DNA from: CAZHFW01 sp964531675
GTDB lineage: Bacteria; Planctomycetota; Phycisphaerae; Phycisphaerales; UBA1924
Assembly (NCBI GenBank): GCA_964531675.1
Contig: CAZHFW010000042.1
Coordinates: forward strand, 1 to 32,803
Reading direction: 5' to 3'
DNA length: 32,803 bases
Positions 1-7,916 of the stretch are shown here, in pieces. A program made the translations under genes and the position numbers. Below the pieces are notes generated by a model that was given only the letters and a program-made list of their open reading frames with translations, was not told the origin of the DNA and ran no database searches. Within the stretch, counting starts at the first letter, position 1. Every line of letters begins with the position of its first letter.

Positions 1-21
1 GCAGCCCTCAGCCGCCTGCGG

Positions 22-49
22 CATCAAAGTCGTCGGAACGACTTTGATG
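22..49. repeat. Inverted repeat hairpin, left cassette end
   Basis: A perfect 12-bp stem, CATCAAAGTCGT (22-33) against ACGACTTTGATG (38-49), closes a CGGA loop. The first 11 bases of the stem recur in the hairpin at 522-550. No T-tract follows on either strand, so it is not a canonical intrinsic terminator. Confidence 0.85.
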
Positions 50-125
50 GCACGAAGGGCCAGGGAGTTTGATGCCACCCGCCTACCCGTCGGTGTCGCA
101 GATGTAGGTTCTGGAGACTTGCCCA

Positions 126-455
126 GTGAACATTTACGGACGCCCTGTTAAGCGCAATCGTCTATCGATCGCTCTATCGGGAGTTGGTTGCTTGGCAAGC
201 GTCGGTGTTGCCGTTTGGCTTGGATTTGCTGTACTATATCTGTGGAGCAGTTCTCCTCAAGACATCGACATTCGAGGAATGACTGTGTCGAACGCCGAGA
301 AAGCACTTGGCACAACAAGCATTCCGTACTCTGGAACTGACGTGCGATGGAACATATTGTTTGCGACTACGCAGTCGTCGGGCTTTCGCGTGAAGTACGT
401 GTTTGCCCGACAAGAGGGCGGGGTTGTCTCTGACTACGTCGTTGAGTATAAGTAA
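126..455 (+). CDS. Small single-pass membrane protein, unknown function
   Basis: This 109-residue protein is not recognised. The GTG start at 126 has a GGAG about ten bases upstream (113-116). An in-frame ATG further up is followed at once by a stop, so the start is well bounded. The N-terminus is basic (KRNR), followed by a hydrophobic helix at about residues 13-40, so the protein is probably anchored in the inner membrane with its C-terminal 65 or so residues outside. The soluble part has alternating hydrophobic residues suggestive of beta strands and no Cys or catalytic motif. Base composition is near 50% GC by eye, clearly lower than the GC-rich neighbours, and the gene is framed by inverted hairpin ends. 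Both facts suggest acquisition from elsewhere. It is a real gene with moderate confidence; no function is assigned. Confidence 0.6.
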   Translation: MNIYGRPVKRNRLSIALSGVGCLASVGVAVWLGFAVLYLWSSSPQDIDIRGMTVSNAEKALGTTSIPYSGTDVRWNILFATTQSSGFRVKYVFARQEGGVVSDYVVEYK

Positions 456-490
456 AGGCGATGGCATCTAGGCTCTGTCTGACAGATCAT

Positions 491-550
491 CCGACGGGTG
501 GCCTCACTCCCCCACCCGTGCCATCAAAGTCGGTTCCTCCGACTTTGATG
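491..550. repeat. Right cassette end: hairpin plus inverted block
   Basis: The perfect 12-bp stem CATCAAAGTCGG (522-533) / CCGACTTTGATG (539-550) has a five-base loop. The inner block CCGACGGGTGGC at 491-502 is the inverted counterpart of the GCCACCC...CCCGTCGG block at 74-93. It lies about 90 bases beyond the gcvT stop, but neither strand has a T-tract after the stem. Confidence 0.8.
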
Positions 551-587
551 CTCAGCCTCCGCGAGTCGGCTCGTGGGGCTTCCTTTT

Positions 588-605
588 CTCCCGCTTGCGC
601 GGGAG
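588..605. repeat. Short GC hairpin downstream of gcvT
   Basis: A 7-bp stem CTCCCGC / GCGGGAG closes a TTGC loop, 36 bases past the gcvT stop codon. It could mark or protect the mRNA 3' end. It has no T-tract in the gcvT direction, so a terminator role is only possible. Confidence 0.4.
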
Positions 606-640
606 GCTCGGACGGAGTTGAGACTCGGTGACCGGCGGGC

Positions 641-1771
641 TTACGCCGGCTTCGGGGCCTTGTAGAACGGCATCGGCACGACCTTGGCTTCGAGAAGGCC
701 CTTGCCGGTGTCGACTTGCAGCGCGGTTCCGACCGGCGTGAGGTCGCGGTTCACGAATCCCATCGCGATGCACTGGCCCAGGGTCGGGCTCGGGGCGCCG
801 CTGGTGACGATGCCGACTTCGCTATTGCCCGAGCGGATGAGCATGCCCTGGCGCGCGGAGCGCTTGCCTTCGATGACCAGTCCGACGAGCTTGCGGGCCG
901 GGCCTCCCTGGTCGACGGTGCGCTTGAGCGCGTCCATGCCGATGAACTTCTCGGCCTTCTCGCCCTGGTCCTTGTCCATGGAGATCGCAAAGTCCACGCC
1001 GCAGGACAGGGCGCTGGTCTCTTCGCCCAGCTCGTGCCCATAGAGAGGCATGGCGGCCTCGAGGCGGAGCGTGTCGCGGCAGCCCAGGCCCGCGGGCTTG
1101 ATCAGGGGCTTCTCGGCCTTGAGGTCGACCTTGTTGAGCAGGAGCTTCATCGCCATCCCGACCATGCCCGCCGGGAGGATCACTTCGACGCCGTCTTCCC
1201 CGGTGTATCCGGTGCGGCTCACGATGAGCTTCATCACCACGAGGTTCTTGATGGTGAAGCGGTACTTCTTGAGGGTGGGCACCTCGGAGGAGATCCCCGC
1301 GATCATCGGGATGACCTTGGGCCCCTGGAGCGCGACCATCGCGGTCGAGGTCGTCTGGTCGTCGATCTTGACGGTGAAGTCGTTGGCCGCCCGGACCTGC
1401 TCGAAGTGCTTGAGGAGCTTCTCGCGGTTGGAGGCGTTGACGACGACCAGGAACTCGTCCTCGTCCATGCGGTAGACGATGACGTCGTCGCGCACGCCGC
1501 CGTTCTCATTGCAGACCAGCGAATACCGGCACTGGCCGGCGGTCATGTCGTGGATCTTGCGGGTGCAGAGCTTCTCGAGGAACTTGCGGCTGTGGCGTCC
1601 GGTGATCTTGACGCGGCCCATGTGGGAGACGTCAAAGAGCCCGCCGCTGGTGCGGACCTGGTGGTGCTCCTCCTGGATGCCGGAGTAGCGGATGGGCATT
1701 TCCCATCCGGCGAAGTCGACCATCTGGGCGCCGTGTTCGAGATGGAACGCGTGAAGGGGCGTGCGGAGCAA
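641..1771 (-). CDS. gcvT: Aminomethyltransferase (glycine cleavage T protein)
   Basis: The T protein takes the aminomethyl group held on the lipoyl arm of H protein and passes its carbon to tetrahydrofolate, giving 5,10-methylene-THF and ammonia in the cytoplasm. The 376-residue length is typical. Family landmarks include an N-terminal AGWEMPIRYSG region, LFDVSHMGR (about residues 45-53), GGVRDD with the expected catalytic Asp at 95/96, SRTGYTGEDG, a GCRDTLRLEAAMPLYGHE block, and the C-terminal beta-barrel part. The start is TTG at 1771 with a GGAG seven bases upstream; no better in-frame start gives the complete N-terminus. It lies 60 bases after panC on the same strand and is probably its operon partner; both feed one-carbon or cofactor metabolism. 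The P, H and L proteins are not in this window. Confidence 0.95.
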   Translation of the reverse strand: MLRTPLHAFHLEHGAQMVDFAGWEMPIRYSGIQEEHHQVRTSGGLFDVSHMGRVKITGRHSRKFLEKLCTRKIHDMTAGQCRYSLVCNENGGVRDDVIVYRMDEDEFLVVVNASNREKLLKHFEQVRAANDFTVKIDDQTTSTAMVALQGPKVIPMIAGISSEVPTLKKYRFTIKNLVVMKLIVSRTGYTGEDGVEVILPAGMVGMAMKLLLNKVDLKAEKPLIKPAGLGCRDTLRLEAAMPLYGHELGEETSALSCGVDFAISMDKDQGEKAEKFIGMDALKRTVDQGGPARKLVGLVIEGKRSARQGMLIRSGNSEVGIVTSGAPSPTLGQCIAMGFVNRDLTPVGTALQVDTGKGLLEAKVVPMPFYKAPKPA

Positions 1772-1831
1772 GGCGGGTCTCCAGGAAAGAGCCGGTGCCG
1801 CGGGGCGACCGGGCCCCTCGGGGAGGCGATC

Positions 1832-2671
1832 CTAGCGGGCAGGAACCCACGCGGCATTGTCCAGAAGACGGACGGTCCCGACCCGGGCGGTGATCAAGGC
1901 ACGCCAGGGACCCTGGGCGGAAGGCCTGAGCGTGTGGGCGTGCACGACGACCGCATAGTCGGGCTCGGTGATCCCTTCGCGGGCGAGCTCTTCCCGCATG
2001 ATCGACTGGGCCTGCTCGGGGGTCTTCCCAGCCTGGCACGCCTTGAGCGCCCGCGAGAGCGCAAGGCCCCGACGCCGGTCCTCAGGCGAGAGGAATCGGT
2101 TGCGGCTGGAGAGCGCCAGACCATCGGGCTCGCGCACCGTCGCGTGCGGGACGATCTCGATCCCGAGCTTCTCGTGCTCGGTCATCGCGCGGACGACCTG
2201 GAGCTGTTGCCAGTCCTTCTCACCAAAGACCGCTGCGACGGGCTCGACGAGGCGGAACATGCGGAGCACGACCTGGCACACGCCCGCGAAGTGGCCCGGG
2301 CGGAACTTGTCCTCAAGGCCCGGCTCGGTCGCGACCGCGGGGAGCGCGGGAACGGGGATCGGGCTGGCGCTGGGATAGACCTCTTCGACCGGCGGCGCGT
2401 AGACAAACGTCGCGCCGGCGGCTTCGGAGATCGCGACGTCCGCGTCAAGCGTCCGCGGATAGCGGGCCAGATCCGACTTGTCGTTGAACTGGGTGGGGTT
2501 CACGAACACCCACACCACACAGCCGCCCGCGAGATTGCGTTCCTTGGCGAGCGCCACGCCCCGGCGGACGAGTTCCGCGTGACCTTCGTGCAGTGCGCCC
2601 ATCGTGGGAATGAGCACGCAAGGCCCCTTGAGGCCCTGGCGGAGTTCGGATGCAGCGTGGACGAGCTTCAC
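1832..2671 (-). CDS. panC: Pantothenate synthetase
   Basis: PanC condenses pantoate with beta-alanine using ATP, through a pantoyl-adenylate, the last step of pantothenate (vitamin B5, hence CoA) synthesis. The 279-residue protein has the nucleotidyltransferase signature PTMGALHEGH (residues 22-31), VFVNPTQF, the FGEKDWQQL block (usually FGEKDYQQL) and REPDGLALSSRN, the KMSKS-equivalent region. The start is GTG at 2671; the next Met lies inside the PTMG motif and would destroy the fold. No Shine-Dalgarno is visible, but TACTGT ends seven bases before the GTG, which suggests a leaderless transcript. gcvT follows 60 bases on, and the PilZ-like gene ends 61 bases upstream. Confidence 0.96.
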   Translation of the reverse strand: MKLVHAASELRQGLKGPCVLIPTMGALHEGHAELVRRGVALAKERNLAGGCVVWVFVNPTQFNDKSDLARYPRTLDADVAISEAAGATFVYAPPVEEVYPSASPIPVPALPAVATEPGLEDKFRPGHFAGVCQVVLRMFRLVEPVAAVFGEKDWQQLQVVRAMTEHEKLGIEIVPHATVREPDGLALSSRNRFLSPEDRRRGLALSRALKACQAGKTPEQAQSIMREELAREGITEPDYAVVVHAHTLRPSAQGPWRALITARVGTVRLLDNAAWVPAR

Positions 2672-2678
2672 GGAGCCA

Positions 2679-2684
2679 ACAGTA
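2679..2684 (-). promoter_or_regulatory. -10-like box for panC (leaderless)
   Basis: TACTGT on the minus strand is followed by seven bases and the GTG start, so transcription would begin at or next to the start codon. No -35 match is seen. Confidence 0.45.
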
Positions 2685-2732
2685 CGCGGACCGGCGTCCC
2701 GGGGAGCTTTCGGGCCAAGGCCGTGGGCGTGC

Positions 2733-3233
2733 TCAAGCGTTGCGCTCGGAGTGCCGTGTATTGGCGTGGCCTCGGGCAGTCACCCAGTCGCGGATGGCGC
2801 GATGATCGGGGACCGGGAGCAGGTCCAGATCGACCCGGTAGAGACCATCGGCCTCATAGTCGCACTGATAGACCTTCCCGAACAGCGGCACAGGCTTGTC
2901 ATCGATCCGGTGCACCGCGAGCAGGAGAAGCCTGCCGGGAAACGTCATGCGCCGGGACAGGAACACGACGTTGGAGCGGGAAAGCTCGCGGGCGCGAGCG
3001 GTCCAGGTGGTGCCCGCCCGGCCGCGCTCATCGAGTTCGGTCGCGTCGAGTTCGGCCTCGAAGGGAGCGCCCGCGGGGCGCGCTTTGGAGGGCTTCTTGC
3101 TCTTGAGACGCGGGATCGTGGGATCCAGGTCAGCGGGGTCGAAGGCGGAGGGCGCGATCACCGTTTCGGAAGCCGTGGGCTTCTCCGCGGGCGAATCCCA
3201 CCAGTTGGCCGATCGGTTCGAGCTCGACCCCAC
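2733..3233 (-). CDS. PilZ-like domain protein
   Basis: This is a 166-residue protein without signal peptide or membrane segment. Residues 1-75 are polar, Pro/Ala/Lys-rich and probably disordered. Residues about 76-155 look like a small beta-barrel of the PilZ type, starting with WTARARELSRSNVVFLS, then PGRLLLLAV, a GKVYQC strand and a closing YRVDLDL strand. PilZ domains usually bind c-di-GMP through RxxxR and (D/N)xSxxG. Here the second motif is degenerate (ELSRSN), so ligand binding is doubtful. The GTG start at 3233 has a GGAGG six bases upstream. It is the first gene of the minus-strand run leading to panC and gcvT, with no obvious functional link. The fold assignment is by eye only. Confidence 0.6.
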   Translation of the reverse strand: MGSSSNRSANWWDSPAEKPTASETVIAPSAFDPADLDPTIPRLKSKKPSKARPAGAPFEAELDATELDERGRAGTTWTARARELSRSNVVFLSRRMTFPGRLLLLAVHRIDDKPVPLFGKVYQCDYEADGLYRVDLDLLPVPDHRAIRDWVTARGHANTRHSERNA

Positions 3234-3420
3234 GCAACACCTCCGAGGCGGACAGGGAAACGAGGGAGGGATCGGCGTTTCTCCCGGCTCACCTTGCCGG
3301 GTTTACCTTGGCGGCGCAGGCTCCGCGCTCCCAGCCGGGGCAGGCGTCAGGGTCACGCCCGCGGGGGCCTGTTCTCGGACACCCCCATCCGCGGGGACGT
3401 GCTTCCCGGACCATGGGATC

Positions 3421-3426
3421 TACCAT
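3421..3426 (+). promoter_or_regulatory. -10-like box for glycosyltransferase gene (leaderless)
   Basis: TACCAT lies five bases before the GTG start at 3432. There is no Shine-Dalgarno and no clear -35. Confidence 0.4.
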
Positions 3427-3431
3427 CTGGC

Positions 3432-4376
3432 GTGAGCCGGGTCCACCTTGCCATCACGACGCACACGACACGCCATCTGAGGCGGACGCTGCTCGGCGTC
3501 GCGCATCAGGTGCGCAAGCCCGACTCGGTCACGATCTCGTGCGACAACGACCTGGCCGAGATCACGGATCTGGTCCGGAGCTGCACCGAGGAGTTTGCGC
3601 AAGGTCTCCCTGCGGGGATCTGCCTTGTGCAGCGCCCGAGCATCGGCGAATGCGCCCTGGCTCAGGTGCGCAACAACGCGGTGCGGGCAATCATGCACCG
3701 CGGCGCCGCAGCCCAGGACTGCGTGATCTTCCACGATGGAGATTGCTGCCCCGCGTCGGATTGCACCGCGGTCCACGAGTCGCTGCTCTCCCGCGCCGAA
3801 CTGGTAAATGCGTACCGCATCGACCTCACGGAAGAGCAGACGGACAAGTTTGACGAGGCCGCCGTGAAAGCCGGTCGCCCCCCCGCTTCCATCACGGCCG
3901 ATCAACGCTCGGTGCTCGAAGAGCGAGACCGTCGCTACACGCGAACCCTCAGGCTCAAGAGGCTTGGGATTCCGGGCCTCGTCAAGGCGCACAAGCCCAA
4001 GATCCTGGGCGCGAACTTCTCGTTCAAGCTCAGCGCGTACATCGCGATCAATGGCTTTGACGAGGAGTACCTGGGCTACGGCTCCGAGGACGACGATTTC
4101 TCCCGCCGCATCTACCAGTCGGGCTTCCGGCCCGCGGTCGGTGTCGCCAAAGCGATCGTGTACCACCAGTGGCATCCGACCCGCAAGCCAACGGACTGGC
4201 ACGACTCACCCGGCGTGAAGCGATTCAACATGCCCCTTCCCGTCAAGGCCAGCCGCGGACTCGAAAGGCCCATCGCGCAGGATGCGCCGCGCGTGATGCA
4301 CCTGTTGGGTGGCCGCTGCGTTTCCGAGGAGTTGCTGGCGCACGCGGGACGCACGCTGCAAGCGGTGAACGCGTGA
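3432..4376 (+). CDS. Family 2-like glycosyltransferase with galactosyltransferase-type C-terminus
   Basis: This 314-residue cytoplasmic protein probably transfers a sugar from a nucleotide-sugar donor to a glycan or lipid acceptor. The acceptor and donor cannot be told from sequence. The N-terminal half is a GT-A fold with the metal-binding HDGD at residues 101-104. The C-terminal half has GANFSF (193-198) and GFDEEYLGYGSEDDD (208-222), the pattern of the galactosyltransferase/chondroitin-synthase C-terminal domain that positions the acceptor. The frame stays open far upstream, but that part is antisense to the PilZ-like gene and panC. GTG at 3432 is chosen because protein-like sequence (SRVHLAITTH) begins there and a TANNNT box sits just before it. 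The stop overlaps the next start by four bases, so the two are co-translated. Confidence 0.85.
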   Translation: MSRVHLAITTHTTRHLRRTLLGVAHQVRKPDSVTISCDNDLAEITDLVRSCTEEFAQGLPAGICLVQRPSIGECALAQVRNNAVRAIMHRGAAAQDCVIFHDGDCCPASDCTAVHESLLSRAELVNAYRIDLTEEQTDKFDEAAVKAGRPPASITADQRSVLEERDRRYTRTLRLKRLGIPGLVKAHKPKILGANFSFKLSAYIAINGFDEEYLGYGSEDDDFSRRIYQSGFRPAVGVAKAIVYHQWHPTRKPTDWHDSPGVKRFNMPLPVKASRGLERPIAQDAPRVMHLLGGRCVSEELLAHAGRTLQAVNA

Positions 4377-5053
4377 GCGCGAGCCCGGACCAGAGCCATG
4401 CGGTGTGGGCCGATCGGCTTGAGCGTCTGGCGAGCACCGCGCTGTCCGGATCACCGCTGCTTTCGCCAGCGGGGCCTGAGGGAGCTCTCGCGTTTCTCGA
4501 GAGCTTTGAGGATGAGAAGGGCCACCGCCGCGCGGTCGATCGCCCGATGCTCGCGAGGCTTCTGGAGATCTCGCTTCCCAAGCCTCAGGCCTGCACGCCC
4601 GATGTCGCGCTGTGGTGGTCCCTCTTGCATCCCGATCCGGGCTTGCTTGGCTCCATCAGGCAGACCCAAGGACCCCTGCTGCCCGGCACGCCTCGCGATC
4701 TGTTCGATCCCGACGCAACGTGGGACGCGATCGAGGTCTGGACCGAAGCCGAACTCTGCGCGTTGCAGGCCCTCTGGCATGCGGCGTGGGAAGACCGGTC
4801 GCTCGAAGATCGCGTGGACTCGGCGATCGCCTGGCTGATGGAAAACGTCCAGCCCGACAACGCGACCAATCACCCTTGGGCGGCGCCGGTGTTCATCGAT
4901 CGGTGGATCCGTCGCAGCGATCAGAACTGCCGCATGTACGCGGGAACGCTCCTGCACAATGCTCAGGTCGGGCTCGGACGCCCCGACAGGTTCAGCGCGG
5001 TGATCCTGCTCGACGGCGCACGCGGGCTGAGGCTCCGCGGCGCAGCGGGCTGA
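4373..5053 (+). CDS. Hypothetical protein coupled to the glycosyltransferase
   Basis: This 226-residue soluble protein is not recognised. The GTG start at 4373 overlaps the upstream stop (GTGA), the usual sign of translational coupling, which supports both the gene and its start. The sequence is rich in Trp, Leu and acidic residues (for example ALWWSLLHPDP, WTEAELCALQALWHAAWEDR) and looks mostly alpha-helical. It has no signal peptide, membrane segment or catalytic motif. Because it is coupled to a glycosyltransferase gene, a role in the same glycan pathway, or as a partner of that enzyme, is a reasonable guess and no more than that. It converges on the M1 peptidase gene with only 24 bases between the stops. 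Confidence 0.75.
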   Translation: MSASPDQSHAVWADRLERLASTALSGSPLLSPAGPEGALAFLESFEDEKGHRRAVDRPMLARLLEISLPKPQACTPDVALWWSLLHPDPGLLGSIRQTQGPLLPGTPRDLFDPDATWDAIEVWTEAELCALQALWHAAWEDRSLEDRVDSAIAWLMENVQPDNATNHPWAAPVFIDRWIRRSDQNCRMYAGTLLHNAQVGLGRPDRFSAVILLDGARGLRLRGAAG

Positions 5054-5077
5054 TCGAAGCGTCTGACAAACGCCCGC

Positions 5078-7864
5078 TCACTTGGCGTTCTGCTTGCTCT
5101 CCCAATCACGCACGATCCGCTCGATGTCCGCCTGTTCGTAGGGGCTCGTCACGCCCGGGATTCGCGCACGCAGCACCGCAATCGCCTGCTCGGTGCCGAT
5201 CTCGCCGAGTCCGTTGATCGCCGAGCGCCGGGCCCGAATTTCCGGATCCGAGAGATAGTTCCCGAGCGCCGCGATCGCGACGTCGGGCCCATGCTTGGCG
5301 AGCTTGGCGATCGCCGCGACGGACTTGGCCCGCGTGAACGAGTTGGTGCCCGGCCTGGACATCTCGATCGCGACCTTGAAGGCGTCGGGCGAATCCAGAC
5401 CCGGGAGTGCATCGGCGACGCTCTGCCTGATCACGTCGTGCTGGGAGTCGTTGGCCTTGTCGCGCGACCCCATCGCGAGAATCGCGGGGATCTGGCCCTC
5501 GACCTTGAGCGACGCCAAGCCGCGGATCGCGGAGGCTCTGGCCCGCACCGCGGGATCACGCATCGCCTGTTCCAGAACGCGAGCCGCCGCGGCCCGCAGC
5601 TCGTCACCCGCGGGCGCCTTGGAGGCCACGGCAGTCAGCGAATCCAGGGCCTGGATGCGCACGTAAGGATCGGTCTTGAGATCGGCCGCGAGCTTCAGGG
5701 CCAGGGATGCGTCTCCGAGAACTTCCAGCGCGTGCAGGCTCTCGTTCCGGAGCTGGCGGTTCACCGTCGGGCTCTGGGCCAAGCCAACCAGCACGTCGCG
5801 TTCAGTCTGATCCGCGCCCTTGCTGATCGTGCGCACCGCGTGGATCCGGGACGCCAGCGAAGGCCCATCGACCGCCTCGCGTGCGAGCCAGTCCTTGGGC
5901 TCCTCCAGGATCATCTCCGCAAGCACGGAGAGGTCCGGATCGACCGCGACCCACACCGGAGGCTCGGCAAGTTCGATGCTCAACGACTCGTCGCGGGCAT
6001 CCACCGCCAGCACGTGCCTGGTGACCTTCCCCGAAGCGTCCTTGACGACGATGGGGAGATCGAACACGAACGCGGGGTTGTAGCCATCGATCGCCTGCGT
6101 CTGCGTCACCGCGACCGAGAGCGTGCTCCCGGCGTGCGACGCGGCGATCTTGAGACGAGGCACACCCGAGCGCGACGTCCATTGCGTGAAGAACTGCTGG
6201 AGCGACTCGCCGCTGACGTCCTCGAGCGTTTTGCGGAGATCGTCGGTCTCGGCGGTCTTGTGCCCGAATCGGTTGAGGTACTCGCGCAGGCCCGCGAAGA
6301 AGACCTCATCGCCGAGCTTGCGGCGCAGCATGTGCAGGATGCTCGCGCCCTTGCCGTACGGATTCGAAGAACGGCGGAGCGCCTCGACCGGATTGCGGTA
6401 CGCCTTGCTCACCATCCCCGGGGTCTCGGGCGCTTTGCCCTGGTCGGCGCCGATGACGCCATCGAAAAAGCCCAGCGAAGCGGAAACGTACGCGTCGCTG
6501 CCGTCACGGTGCTCGAACCAGAGCCCGGTCATGTACGTCGCGAATCCCTCGTTGAGCCAGATGTGCTCCCAGGAGTTGCAGGTGATCAGATCGCCGAACC
6601 ACTGGTGGGCGAGTTCGTGCGAGATCAGCCCATCCTGATCGTGGTCGAGCAGCGCGTCCTTGGAGAGGATCGCGGTGTCGAACATCGTCGTCGCCGAGGT
6701 GTTCTCCATGCCGCCGAACGCGAAGTTGTGGACGACGAGCTGGGAGTACTTGGCCCAGGGGAAGGGCTCGTCAAGCAGCGCGGAGAAGAAGCGGACCATG
6801 TCGGCGGTCCGGCCGTAGGTCTGCACGACGTCCCCGCCTCGACCCGGAGGCACATACACCGGCATCTCGATCCGCGGCGCCGCACTGGCCAGAGGCTTGG
6901 CGAAGTACCGCGCCAGCGGGCTCTCGTACCCACGCGGCCTGGGAAGACCCGTCGAGCTGGGCGTATCCGCCCGCGCGCCCGCGACATCCACCACATCGAA
7001 CTTCCCCACCACCATCGTGACGAGATAGTTGACGTGGGCCCCGCCCGCCTTTTCATCCTGGGCCCAGCTCCAGGTGTCAAATGGCACAAGGCTGGTCTTT
7101 CCGAACGCGTCGGGCATGGGCGTGATGGTCGTCGACCGCTTCACGAGCCTGCCGTTGGAACTCACGACGTATCCGCGCGGGACCGTCACAGTGAGCTCGG
7201 TGGTCAGCTTGTCATTGGGGAAGTCCCGGCATGGGAACCAGAACGAGTTGGTCTCGGGCTCGCCTTGCGTGTGGATCTGCGCGGCGCGGCCTGGCCAAGC
7301 GATGCTCTCGGGGGTCCAGAACAAACCCTCGGGCGGATTGGTTGAGGTGTACTCGATCACCAGCTCCGCGGGCTTCTCCGCAGGCAAGGGCGGATCGAAG
7401 CTCACGACCATCTTCAGTCCGTCGTGCGTGAAGGTCGCCTTTGTCCCCTTCACCGACACCGATTTGATCTGCAGCCGCTTGGCGTCCAGCGTCAGATCAT
7501 GGGCATCCTCGGCGATGGGCGTGAAGCTGAGCGTCTCTTTGCCCTCCAGCACCGGGCGGTTCATGTCCGCGATCCGGATGTCGAGCTTCATATTCGTGAA
7601 GTCCACCACCCGGTGCGGCGGATAGTTCAACATGTTCCGGCCCGTCGCGGGATCGACGAACAGTGACCGGTCGGCGTCCGCTCCGAGAGACCAGCTCAGC
7701 GAATCCGGCAGCCCCGCCCGGCATGCAAGGCAGGCCGCGGCCCCATCGGTCGTCGAGTGCTCGCTGGCCCAGCGGAGCAGACTGAACTCATCCCCCGCAC
7801 GCGCGGAAGTGGTCGCCAGGGAAAGCAGGGCAAGAGTCGAGGCCTGAAGAGTGAGACGCGTCAT
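5078..7864 (-). CDS. Exported M1-family aminopeptidase with C-terminal HEAT-like repeats
   Basis: This zinc aminopeptidase of the gluzincin M1 family is 928 residues long. A signal peptide (residues 1-23, ending SARA) points to export. The catalytic part has the exopeptidase motif GGMEN (384-388) and the zinc site HELAH (416-420) with the third ligand Glu439 in NEG. From about residue 700 to the end the protein is helical with Ala/Leu-rich repeats of roughly 30 residues (HEAT/ARM-like), in the position where M1 enzymes often carry such a domain. The ATG at 7864 is chosen because it gives the signal peptide; a longer open frame runs into the upstream gene but lacks support. It follows its paralogue at 7917-9950 by 52 bases and is probably cotranscribed. 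Substrates are unknown. Confidence 0.92.
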   Translation of the reverse strand: MTRLTLQASTLALLSLATTSARAGDEFSLLRWASEHSTTDGAAACLACRAGLPDSLSWSLGADADRSLFVDPATGRNMLNYPPHRVVDFTNMKLDIRIADMNRPVLEGKETLSFTPIAEDAHDLTLDAKRLQIKSVSVKGTKATFTHDGLKMVVSFDPPLPAEKPAELVIEYTSTNPPEGLFWTPESIAWPGRAAQIHTQGEPETNSFWFPCRDFPNDKLTTELTVTVPRGYVVSSNGRLVKRSTTITPMPDAFGKTSLVPFDTWSWAQDEKAGGAHVNYLVTMVVGKFDVVDVAGARADTPSSTGLPRPRGYESPLARYFAKPLASAAPRIEMPVYVPPGRGGDVVQTYGRTADMVRFFSALLDEPFPWAKYSQLVVHNFAFGGMENTSATTMFDTAILSKDALLDHDQDGLISHELAHQWFGDLITCNSWEHIWLNEGFATYMTGLWFEHRDGSDAYVSASLGFFDGVIGADQGKAPETPGMVSKAYRNPVEALRRSSNPYGKGASILHMLRRKLGDEVFFAGLREYLNRFGHKTAETDDLRKTLEDVSGESLQQFFTQWTSRSGVPRLKIAASHAGSTLSVAVTQTQAIDGYNPAFVFDLPIVVKDASGKVTRHVLAVDARDESLSIELAEPPVWVAVDPDLSVLAEMILEEPKDWLAREAVDGPSLASRIHAVRTISKGADQTERDVLVGLAQSPTVNRQLRNESLHALEVLGDASLALKLAADLKTDPYVRIQALDSLTAVASKAPAGDELRAAAARVLEQAMRDPAVRARASAIRGLASLKVEGQIPAILAMGSRDKANDSQHDVIRQSVADALPGLDSPDAFKVAIEMSRPGTNSFTRAKSVAAIAKLAKHGPDVAIAALGNYLSDPEIRARRSAINGLGEIGTEQAIAVLRARIPGVTSPYEQADIERIVRDWESKQNAK

Positions 7865-7916
7865 GTCGTTCGATCCGTTCTGAAGGCTCAGCGGGAGAGA
7901 ATCGGGGGAATGAAGC

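Larger units (their letters stand above)
21..550. mobile_element. Candidate hairpin-bounded cassette
   Basis: The two ends of this segment are inverted copies of each other. Read outside to inside, the left end (21-93) and the reverse complement of the right end (491-550) both show a 12-bp-stem hairpin, then GGCACG, a variable stretch of about 20-30 bases, a GCCACCC block and CCCGTCGG. Between them lies one low-GC reading frame at 126-455. No transposase or integrase is present, so if mobile it would be moved in trans (MITE-like or cassette-like). A CTCAGCC word lies outside both ends (7-13 and 551-557) but is not at equal distance, so it is not a clean target duplication. The ends could instead be paired repeats or terminators that happen to flank the gene. 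Confidence 0.35.

Noticed and set aside
716..3106. Long plus-strand open frame over gcvT and panC
   Set aside because: It is antisense to two clearly recognised genes and its product shows low-complexity, Asp/Val/Leu/Arg-rich shadow composition.
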